From: Euryarchaeota archaeon UBA59
GTDB lineage: Archaea > Thermoplasmatota > Poseidoniia > Poseidoniales > Thalassarchaeaceae
NCBI GenBank assembly: GCA_002505495.1
Contig: DAVI01000099.1
Coordinates: forward strand, 4,416-11,003
DNA: 6,588 nucleotides
Direction: 5' to 3'
Positions 1 to 5,612 of the stretch are shown piece by piece. The notes beneath the pieces are model-generated. The model saw only the letters and a list, made by a program, of their open reading frames with translations. It had not been told where the DNA came from and ran no database searches. A program made the position numbers and the translations under genes. The stretch's first letter is position 1, and the number at the start of each line of letters is the position of its first letter.

Positions 1-777
1 ATTCTGTTCGTTCTCCCAATTGGGGGGGCTGACATGCCAGTCGTTGTCAGTCTTCTCAACTCGCTCTCAGGGGTTGCCGCGGCTTTCACCGGCTTCGTGA
101 TTGGCAACAATGTTCTCATCATCGCCGGCTCCATGGTAGGCGCTGCGGGATTGGTGCTCACCTTCGTGATGTGCAAGGCGATGAATCGGACTCTGCCTGC
201 TGTGCTGTTCAAGTCGTACGGTGGCGGTGGCCGTGAGTCGGTCACCCGCACCAAGGTCGGCAGTGACCCAGAGGAGGTTGCCATGGCGTGTGACGGAATT
301 GCAACCTGTGTCATCATTCCCGGCTATGGCATGGCGGTCAGCCAGGCGCAGCACGCGGTGAAGGAGTTCGCAGACCTAATGGAGGCGGATGGAGTCGATA
401 TAAAGTACGGAATTCACCCGGTCGCCGGTCGAATGCCTGGTCACATGAATGTGCTACTAGCAGAGGCAAATGTGCCCTACGAGCAACTCATCGAGATGGA
501 CGACATCAACTCCGAACTGCCTGATTGCGACCTCGCACTTGTCATCGGTGCAAACGACACAATCAATCCGGTCGCGAGGAGCGGCGAGGGCCCACTCGGT
601 GGAATGCCCATCATCGACGCTGACAAGGCTCGCCAGGTGGTCATCATCAAGCGCAGCCTAAGTGTTGGCTACGCCGGTGTTGACAACGACCTCTTCTTCG
701 AGGACAAGACGATGATGCTGTTCGGCGACGGCAAGAAGATGATGAACGAACTGAACGCTGCCATCAAGGAACTTTGA
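1..777 (+). CDS. pntB: NAD(P) transhydrogenase subunit beta (PntB), 5'-truncated by window edge
   Basis: PntB couples hydride transfer between NADH and NADP+ to proton movement across the membrane; it supplies part of the membrane channel (dII) and the NADP(H)-binding domain (dIII). The frame is open from base 1, so the gene enters from the left; 258 residues are visible, and about 200 should be missing given the family's usual ~460. The visible part begins in dII with the conserved GGADMPVVVSLLN stretch and two or more hydrophobic helices (about residues 24-58), ending in MCKAMNR. After a Gly-rich linker, dIII shows GYGMAVSQAQ (108-117), HPVAGRMPGHMN (139-150), IGANDTINPVA (172-182) and KRSLSVGYAGVDNDLFF (207-223), all family signatures for NADP binding. 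The ATG at 34 is an internal Met, not the start. The alpha subunit gene is expected upstream, outside the window. The 3' end is intact, and a palindrome follows 13 nt after the stop. Confidence 0.97.
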   Translation: MLFVLPIGGADMPVVVSLLNSLSGVAAAFTGFVIGNNVLIIAGSMVGAAGLVLTFVMCKAMNRTLPAVLFKSYGGGGRESVTRTKVGSDPEEVAMACDGIATCVIIPGYGMAVSQAQHAVKEFADLMEADGVDIKYGIHPVAGRMPGHMNVLLAEANVPYEQLIEMDDINSELPDCDLALVIGANDTINPVARSGEGPLGGMPIIDADKARQVVIIKRSLSVGYAGVDNDLFFEDKTMMLFGDGKKMMNELNAAIKEL

Positions 778-784
778 GCACTCG

Positions 785-815
785 TTGCTAGGACTCCCCT
801 AGGGGAGTCCAGCAA
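785..815. terminator. Long hairpin with a perfect 20-bp palindrome downstream of pntB (terminator or operator)
   Basis: Bases 791-810 read GGACTCCCCTAGGGGAGTCC, identical to their own reverse complement. Outside this core, TTGCT (785-789) pairs with AGCAA (811-815), leaving A790 as a single bulge, so up to about 13 bp can pair around a CTAG loop. It lies in the 87-nt gap between the pntB stop and the next start. No T-run follows the 3' arm, which argues against a classical intrinsic terminator and leaves a transcript-end or processing hairpin, or a dimeric-protein operator for the downstream gene, as alternatives. The rest of the gap (816-854) shows no convincing archaeal BRE/TATA box. Confidence 0.5.
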
Positions 816-854
816 GGAACGGTTATGAATCGTCCTCGGGTCGAGCGGTTCCAC

Positions 855-859
855 AGGTG
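855..859 (+). promoter_or_regulatory. Shine-Dalgarno AGGTG for the Reeler-like gene
   Basis: AGGTG sits 5 nt before the ATG at 865 and matches the anti-Shine-Dalgarno CACCTCC end typical of 16S rRNA. The reading frame is closed by a TGA at 826-828 and has no ATG or GTG between that stop and 865, so this site supports the ATG as the start. Confidence 0.6.
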
Positions 860-864
860 TAGTC

Positions 865-1875
865 ATGCGCTTCGACTCGACCCGTCTGCTCCTCGTCAGC
901 GCCCTCGTGCTGATGCTTGCAACTCACGCTCTCGCATCGTCTGGTGGCCCTCCAGAGTCGAATATGAGTGGAGACTCAACTGTGCTAAACGGTTGCAACT
1001 GTCACGGCTCTGCAGCACCTGGTGCCGCCTCCGGTCCCTCGACAGAGGTTGTCGTCTCGGTGTCCGGGGTTCCGCACGCCTACGAACTCGGGGCTGCCTA
1101 CGAACTGACCATCAAGGTCGAGCACTCATCCAACACTGCGGGAGGCTTCATGATGTCATCCGGTGGACAGGGCACCTTCTCTTGGGCTGACAACCAATCT
1201 GTTCGTCCCGCCGCTGGAAGCGATGACCCGGCGTCGGCAGGTAGCACGAGCGACAACATCTCTCACGATGATGCAACTGACCCGGCAGTCTGGCTAGTCA
1301 CCTGGACTGCACCCGCTGAGGATGGAGGCGACCTCTCCTTCTACCTAGCCGGAAATTCGGTTGACGACAGTGGAGCAAACGATGCTGGCGACCACTGGAA
1401 TCTGCTCTCATTCGTCATCAACTCGCCCTCAACGACTAGCGCACAAGCCGAACTAGGAACTCGGACCATCAGCGTGGGCGACTACAACAGTCTGTTTGTC
1501 AGCGAACCTGACGAGGAGGCTCTCGCCCATGAGCGGCAATTGGAGATTGCCGAAGGAGTCTTCGTGACCGGCAACGCGCTCTACTTCACCAGCCTGATCG
1601 CACTCATCATCGGTGCGGTGGTCCAGAAGGAGATAATGGAGAGGAAGCGCGGAGAGGGCCCAGAATGGCTTGCCAAGGAGTTGGCCTATCCACAAGGTCT
1701 GCGGCGAGCAATCACCTCAGCCGTCACCTTCCTTCTTGGTCTCTACTGGATATCAAACGGAGAATCAGCATACCTGTATGGACTGTCCCTCTTCATCAGC
1801 CTCTGGGCTGCCTACGGCGTCTATCGAACCGTCCTGGCAGCAAAGCGAGAGCCCAAGGTCATGGACATCGCCTGA
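865..1875 (+). CDS. Exported Reeler/choice-of-anchor-V-like protein with CNCH motif and C-terminal membrane helices
   Basis: 336 residues; the molecular function is not known to me. The N-terminus is a Sec-type signal peptide: a few charged residues, a hydrophobic core (about 8-20) and an Ala-His-Ala-Leu-Ala site giving likely cleavage after 24-25. The mature protein opens with GCNCHG (Cys44, Cys46, His47). Residues about 60-187 look like a beta-sandwich of the Reeler/choice-of-anchor-V kind: a Y-E-L-G-x-x-Y-E-L-T-I repeat, a GGFMMSS strand, VWLVTWTAPAEDGGDLSFYLAGN and GDHWNLLSFVI. Three hydrophobic segments follow (about 228-245, 272-287 and 291-315) with a basic loop between the first two. 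So the sandwich and CNCH should face outward, with the tail in the membrane. Relatives often carry CxxCH, the c-type haem motif; here one spacer residue is missing, so haem attachment is doubtful. No twin-arginine is present, so it is not an evident Tat substrate. The downstream TatC-fusion gene starts 10 nt after the stop and its ribosome site overlaps this stop codon, so the two are probably co-translated. Confidence 0.72.
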   Translation: MRFDSTRLLLVSALVLMLATHALASSGGPPESNMSGDSTVLNGCNCHGSAAPGAASGPSTEVVVSVSGVPHAYELGAAYELTIKVEHSSNTAGGFMMSSGGQGTFSWADNQSVRPAAGSDDPASAGSTSDNISHDDATDPAVWLVTWTAPAEDGGDLSFYLAGNSVDDSGANDAGDHWNLLSFVINSPSTTSAQAELGTRTISVGDYNSLFVSEPDEEALAHERQLEIAEGVFVTGNALYFTSLIALIIGAVVQKEIMERKRGEGPEWLAKELAYPQGLRRAITSAVTFLLGLYWISNGESAYLYGLSLFISLWAAYGVYRTVLAAKREPKVMDIA

Positions 1876-1879
1876 GGTG
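1874..1879 (+). promoter_or_regulatory. Shine-Dalgarno GAGGTG that fixes the GTG start of the TatC fusion
   Basis: GAGGTG begins inside the TGA stop of the upstream gene and lies 6 nt before GTG at 1886. It repeats the AGGTG used by the upstream gene, at nearly the same spacing. It makes GTG 1886 the best start and implies translational coupling between the two genes. Confidence 0.7.
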
Positions 1880-1885
1880 CCTCTC

Positions 1886-3217
1886 GTGGGCGAACCGTCC
1901 GTCCCGAGCGATTTTAGTGAACCCGTTGGAGTCCACCTCGCCGAGGCATCCATCCGTCTACAGAGGGTGATGCTCGGTATTCTGCTGTTGGCGATTGTCT
2001 GGGCATTTCTCATCGATGAGATGTTCTCCCTCTGGCTCGCATCACTGCCACTCGCAGAGGCAGAGGGGACACTCTCCATCTACAGCCCGTACGCCTGGCT
2101 GGACACCCGCTGGACCGCAGTCGGACTACTCTCGCTGTGGTCGGTCCTCCCCTGGTTGGCGTGGGAGGCCTGGAGGTTTGCAAGGCCTGGTCTGCTCCCC
2201 CGTGAGAGAGCATGGCTCTCCTCAATGCTGGCCGGCGGCCTGCTCTTCGGCAGCACCATTCTCATCACCGGTTGGCTATGGGGGGTTCCGGCGCTCGTCG
2301 GCTGGGCTCAGAAGTCGTCGCTCGTCGAGGGGGTCGGTGCACAATACGACATCGTGGCACTTTTCCAGATGGCACTTGCAGCCAGTTGGTTCGTTCTTAT
2401 CGCCTTCATGCTCACTCTTGCACTGGTCCTCGGAAGAGCCTTCGCGCTCATCGGAGATGATCCGTTCGACCCGTTCCGACTTCGCCTCCATTTCGTCGCC
2501 GCGTTCTTCCTCTATGTGGTGACTCCACCCGCTTTCCAGGGGATTTTTCTGCCAGCCCTCATCACCCTCGCACTCGGCGCAGAGTGGTTTGCTGACCGGA
2601 CACCCGTCGCCCACCACCCGCGCGGCCGCGTAGCTTCGCCGGTACTCGATGGTGCTGGCAGTGAGCGCCGCATTCTGTTCGTGGACTGTTCCTGTGAGGG
2701 GGCCTGTCAGCGGGTCGATGAGAACTCGTTGGCTGGCAACATCGGAGTCCTTCGGCTGAACGCTCTCTGTCTCGAAATAGAGGAACAGGAGGGACTCGCT
2801 GACAGGATTCAGCGGGAGCGTGTGGATTCTATTGTCATCGGCGGCTGTGACGGCTCTCCACTACCATTTTCGGTCAAGCAGGCGTTGAATGTTGCTGAGT
2901 GCGAGTTGACCGGACTCAACCGACTATCCGGGCCACTGGCAGGCCCCGGAAGCGTTGTTCTTCAGGAGTGGGCTGACCGACTCGACCTCGCCCGCGCCTC
3001 CCGTCCGTGGTCGAAGGATGCCGCGAGGCGAGCCCAACTGCAACTTCTCGGAGAGGCACCTCATGGCCTGTCGGCACTATTGGTCACTGAAGCCGGTTCG
3101 CTTCCTTGGGGTACGCGACCTCAGAGTGGTGAGGTACTACTTACTGGCTCAAACCAGATCGATGATTCTCTCATCTCTACAGTGGAGGCGGCAGGAATCA
3201 GACTGCGCGTCCTCTGA
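1886..3217 (+). CDS. tatC: TatC-like translocase subunit fused to a six-cysteine HdrA-N-like domain
   Basis: 443 residues from GTG. TatC is the multi-spanning receptor of the twin-arginine pathway, which exports folded proteins. Residues about 15-237 follow TatC: HLAE (17-20) at the cytoplasmic N-terminus, a first helix near 28-47, SPY (67-69) in the first outer loop, a second helix near 73-97, the cytoplasmic signature FARPGLLPRER (98-108, with the conserved Phe and Glu), and further helices near 110-133, 156-185, 201-213 and 217-232, with VTPPA where TatC usually has TPPD. After a basic linker (about 238-260) comes a soluble C-terminal domain of about 180 residues holding all six cysteines: 268, 270, 274, 295, 321 and 339. 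Its pattern (hydrophobic strand, CxCxxxC, VD, a later LC, DSIVIGGCDGSP, GLN) resembles the N-terminal iron-sulfur domain of HdrA; the last 50 residues match nothing I know. TatC alone is usually 230-260 residues. The open frame reaches back to 1670 but that part overlaps the upstream gene and is not used. TatA is not in the window. Confidence 0.83.
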   Translation: MGEPSVPSDFSEPVGVHLAEASIRLQRVMLGILLLAIVWAFLIDEMFSLWLASLPLAEAEGTLSIYSPYAWLDTRWTAVGLLSLWSVLPWLAWEAWRFARPGLLPRERAWLSSMLAGGLLFGSTILITGWLWGVPALVGWAQKSSLVEGVGAQYDIVALFQMALAASWFVLIAFMLTLALVLGRAFALIGDDPFDPFRLRLHFVAAFFLYVVTPPAFQGIFLPALITLALGAEWFADRTPVAHHPRGRVASPVLDGAGSERRILFVDCSCEGACQRVDENSLAGNIGVLRLNALCLEIEEQEGLADRIQRERVDSIVIGGCDGSPLPFSVKQALNVAECELTGLNRLSGPLAGPGSVVLQEWADRLDLARASRPWSKDAARRAQLQLLGEAPHGLSALLVTEAGSLPWGTRPQSGEVLLTGSNQIDDSLISTVEAAGIRLRVL

Positions 3218-3277
3218 AGTCGGGTTCAACGCCCACTTTGATGTCACATCGGGGATTCATTGAAGGCCCACGCGCGT

Positions 3278-3282
3278 GAGGG
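3278..3282 (+). promoter_or_regulatory. Shine-Dalgarno GAGGG supporting ATG 3290 of the M6 protease
   Basis: GAGGG lies 7 nt before ATG 3290, whereas the upstream in-frame TTG at 3260 has no purine-rich site at a suitable distance. Starting at 3290 also places the hydrophobic signal segment directly behind the first basic residues. The 72-nt gap from the tatC-like stop to this start shows no clear TATA box, so read-through from upstream is possible. Confidence 0.55.
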
Positions 3283-3289
3283 AATAGGC

Positions 3290-5563
3290 ATGAGAGCCCG
3301 CTACGCAGTGCCGATGGCGCTGCTGATTCTCGCCGGAGGCTGGTGGATTAGCGAGGAGCCCAGTAGACTAGGGCCGGTCTTTGAATTCCTTGATGATCAA
3401 ATCCAGAAACCCGAACTGGAAGCTCCTGTGGTCCAGATGCAAGTGGATGAGCGCTGGTTGGTCGTAGTAGTTGATTTCACAAACGCACCTGAGACTGGAT
3501 TTCGAAATGTAGAGCGGGCGAATACCCTTCTGATGGGAACGAACGGAGCTGATGACTACATCTCCGAATTGACCGGTGGAGTCTCCACCCTGACCGTCAC
3601 AGTCCAACCAGATGTCTACCACGCCTCCTACCCGGACAGCCACTGGGGTGCCGACACCGGGGGGGTCCGTGATACCGGAGCAGAGGGCTCTGATGGCCCG
3701 GCTGGACTAGCCGCATCAGTCATCAAGAACGCCTTGGTCGGTGTCGACCTGGCTCCATACGACCTCAATTCCGATGGTTGGGTGGACCGCTTCCTGATTC
3801 TCCACACTGGCGAGGCGCAGGAAGATGCGGGCGGCTCGAACAAGATTTGGAGCCATTTCGGGCCGTTGATGGAAACTGTCGAAGTTGGTGACTACAAGTT
3901 CGACCACTACACGATTACTGGCTTTGATTCAGGTCTCGGCACCATCACCCACGAAATGTTGCACCAGATGGGCGCCCTCGACCTCTACGATGTGCACGGG
4001 GAGGGGACTGGAGAGGACTGGAACGGTGTCGGAGACTGGGACATCATGGCGAGCGGCAACTGGAACGGGGTGAACGGCAACAGTCCGGCACTGCCCACAC
4101 TGGCGACAATGGAACTCATCGGAGTCAACCGGGCGACAGAGATAGAAATGTCCGCAACCACTCCACAGGTTCAATCCTACCAGATAGAGCCCATCTCCAA
4201 TGGCGGTCAAGGTCTGGTCATCCAAATCTCACCGAGTGAACGGGTTTGGATGTCATTCCGGGGTGATGTCGGATTTGATTCAGAGCTGCCCGGGCACGGC
4301 CTATTGGTGACCGTTCAGGATACCTCTGTCGGCAACGCAGAGCAGAATTTGGTGAACACCCATCCCGACAACGCTTGGCTCTACGTCTTGGAGGCAGATG
4401 GTGACGGCGGGCTTCTCGACGGCTCTGACGAGGGTGAAGCGGGTGACGTTTTCGGTGAGGGTGACTTGTTCGGCGCCGAGGGACGAATCATCTTCGACCA
4501 TCATGGCCGAAAGGTGCAGTGGACCGCAGAAGTCACAGACGTTCAATCGCGCTCGCTCAGCCTGACCATCACAAGCGCTGGTGCCCCAACCTTCTCTGTG
4601 CTCCCTCTTCACGGACCGATTCAACTACTACCGGAGGAGAAAGTCACCATGGAGTGGACCACATCCGTCGGATGCACGCCTGAGGTTGATCTGTTCTCCT
4701 CCGACGGGCGCACTGTCACCGGCCTCTCCGATGCGACGCCCCTCTCTGCCGGTGAGAGTTCGACGCGAGAGATTCTGTGGGATACTGTTGGAAGCGCCGG
4801 GACATCTGGCCGATTGATTGGCAATGCATCCTGCGGGGGTGGTGCCAAGGTGGCACTTGACATCGATTTCTTTGTCATAGGACTGCGCTTGACTTCGGAC
4901 ACCTACAACTCAGACATACCGTATGAAGGGCTCAGTTACATCGAGGTTCCTCTCGAGTTTGACGGGCTTGGTAACAGGGAATACGAGGTTCGGTTGGATG
5001 GACCACTTGAGCGAATCTCCACCACCTCTGGAACCCAGACTCTCTCTGATGGTTCAGTCGTGAACCTCTCTGTCGATCCAGATGGGCTACTCGTGCCTGG
5101 CATGCTCGCCTCGGGCCAAATCATTCTGCGAGATGCGGATGGTCTTGAACAATCGATGACGGTGATTCTCACTGCCGAGCAGTTTGAGCAGGGCGGGGAG
5201 ATCGTACGCTTTTTCTCAGACCCCTCAAACATCATCCTAGTGATGGCCGGAATGCTCGCACTCTCTGTACTGCTTGGGATTTCGGGGGAGAAGAAGTCAC
5301 GGCTCTCAAGAATGAAGGATGCGGCTAGACGAAAGGTGAACATCGACAAGATGCCAAAGGTGGAGGGGGAGAAGTATTCTCCTGCCGGCGGACCATCTAG
5401 GCCCTCTGGTCCGAGCGGAGAGTACACCGTTTCGGGTGTCACCCCTTCGAACCTCAAGGAGGATGTGAGTCAGGACTCAAGAGTCGAGATGCGCCCCGCT
5501 GGCCCTCAGCCGAGTGGTGGTTTCAGCGACCCAAATGCGATTCCAGATTTGGATGACCAGTGA
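3290..5563 (+). CDS. M6-family (immune inhibitor A-like) metalloprotease, membrane anchored
   Basis: 757 residues. A zinc endopeptidase expected to act outside the cell, possibly on protein substrates for scavenging or on envelope proteins; the substrate is unknown. MRAR plus a hydrophobic stretch (about 6-20) forms a signal peptide or signal anchor. The catalytic domain has YDLNSDGWVDRF (157-168), the Asp/Asn-rich calcium-like loop common in M6; the zinc site HEMLHQMGALD (His221, Glu222, His225, Asp231) in HExxHxxGxxD form; and GDWDIMASGNWNG (248-260), the usual M6 follow-on motif. Two beta-rich regions follow (about 431-530 and 531-640); the first holds the only two cysteines of the protein (462 and 515), a candidate disulfide. 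A membrane helix (about 647-665) is followed by KK and a roughly 90-residue Lys/Arg then Pro/Ser/Gly-rich tail predicted to be cytoplasmic. Most bacterial M6 enzymes are freely secreted, so the anchor and tail are notable. The signal has no twin arginine, so Sec export is more likely despite the tatC-like gene 72 nt upstream. Confidence 0.92.
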   Translation: MRARYAVPMALLILAGGWWISEEPSRLGPVFEFLDDQIQKPELEAPVVQMQVDERWLVVVVDFTNAPETGFRNVERANTLLMGTNGADDYISELTGGVSTLTVTVQPDVYHASYPDSHWGADTGGVRDTGAEGSDGPAGLAASVIKNALVGVDLAPYDLNSDGWVDRFLILHTGEAQEDAGGSNKIWSHFGPLMETVEVGDYKFDHYTITGFDSGLGTITHEMLHQMGALDLYDVHGEGTGEDWNGVGDWDIMASGNWNGVNGNSPALPTLATMELIGVNRATEIEMSATTPQVQSYQIEPISNGGQGLVIQISPSERVWMSFRGDVGFDSELPGHGLLVTVQDTSVGNAEQNLVNTHPDNAWLYVLEADGDGGLLDGSDEGEAGDVFGEGDLFGAEGRIIFDHHGRKVQWTAEVTDVQSRSLSLTITSAGAPTFSVLPLHGPIQLLPEEKVTMEWTTSVGCTPEVDLFSSDGRTVTGLSDATPLSAGESSTREILWDTVGSAGTSGRLIGNASCGGGAKVALDIDFFVIGLRLTSDTYNSDIPYEGLSYIEVPLEFDGLGNREYEVRLDGPLERISTTSGTQTLSDGSVVNLSVDPDGLLVPGMLASGQIILRDADGLEQSMTVILTAEQFEQGGEIVRFFSDPSNIILVMAGMLALSVLLGISGEKKSRLSRMKDAARRKVNIDKMPKVEGEKYSPAGGPSRPSGPSGEYTVSGVTPSNLKEDVSQDSRVEMRPAGPQPSGGFSDPNAIPDLDDQ

Positions 5564-5584
5564 GGATAATGGCGTTTGTGGCCG

Positions 5585-5609
5585 GTTCTTAAATCAAGTA
5601 AGTTAGAAC
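5585..5609. terminator. Possible bidirectional terminator hairpin between convergent genes
   Basis: The 49-nt gap between the two convergent stops is more AT-rich than its surroundings. GTTCT (5585-5589) pairs with AGAAC (5605-5609), and AA (5591-5592) can extend the stem with TT (5603-5604), around a 10-nt loop. The stem is short and there is no long T-run, so this is a weak candidate placed mainly by position. Confidence 0.25.
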
Positions 5610-5612
5610 TGA

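Noticed and set aside
865..945. Tat signal in the Reeler-like protein, given the adjacent tatC
   Set aside because: The N-terminus MRFDSTRLLL has no twin arginine; it looks like a Sec signal. The same holds for MRAR in the protease.
1078..1105. 11-bp direct repeat GCCTACGAACT at 1078 and 1095
   Set aside because: It encodes the repeated Ala-Tyr-Glu-Leu of a beta-sandwich strand pair and is explained by coding constraint.
1670..1885. Extension of the TatC-fusion reading frame upstream to 1670
   Set aside because: It overlaps the 3' end of the Reeler-like gene, encodes low-complexity sequence unlike TatC, and a GTG with a well-placed GAGGTG lies at 1886.
2687..2850. MvhD/FrhD-type hydrogenase delta domain for the cysteine-rich part of the TatC fusion
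   Set aside because: It lacks the CxxC pair and the GCHPGDCHY-like motif; the CxCxxxC, LC and GGC spacing fits the HdrA N-terminal pattern better.
3269..3278. 10-bp palindrome CACGCGCGTG before the protease start
   Set aside because: Short and GC-rich, easily due to chance, and partly merged with the ribosome site; nothing else supports an operator.
3260..3289. TTG start at 3260 for the M6 protease
   Set aside because: It adds ten residues (KAHAREGIG) ahead of a clean signal segment and has no suitable ribosome site; ATG 3290 has GAGGG 7 nt upstream.
3218..3289. Archaeal promoter (BRE/TATA) in front of the protease gene
   Set aside because: No AT-rich TATA-like octamer is visible in this 72-nt gap; a separate promoter cannot be supported from sequence alone.
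4936..5457. 173-codon open frame on the minus strand inside the protease gene
   Set aside because: Its predicted product is Ser/Pro/Thr-rich with no recognisable family and lies opposite a well-supported coding frame, so it is a composition shadow.
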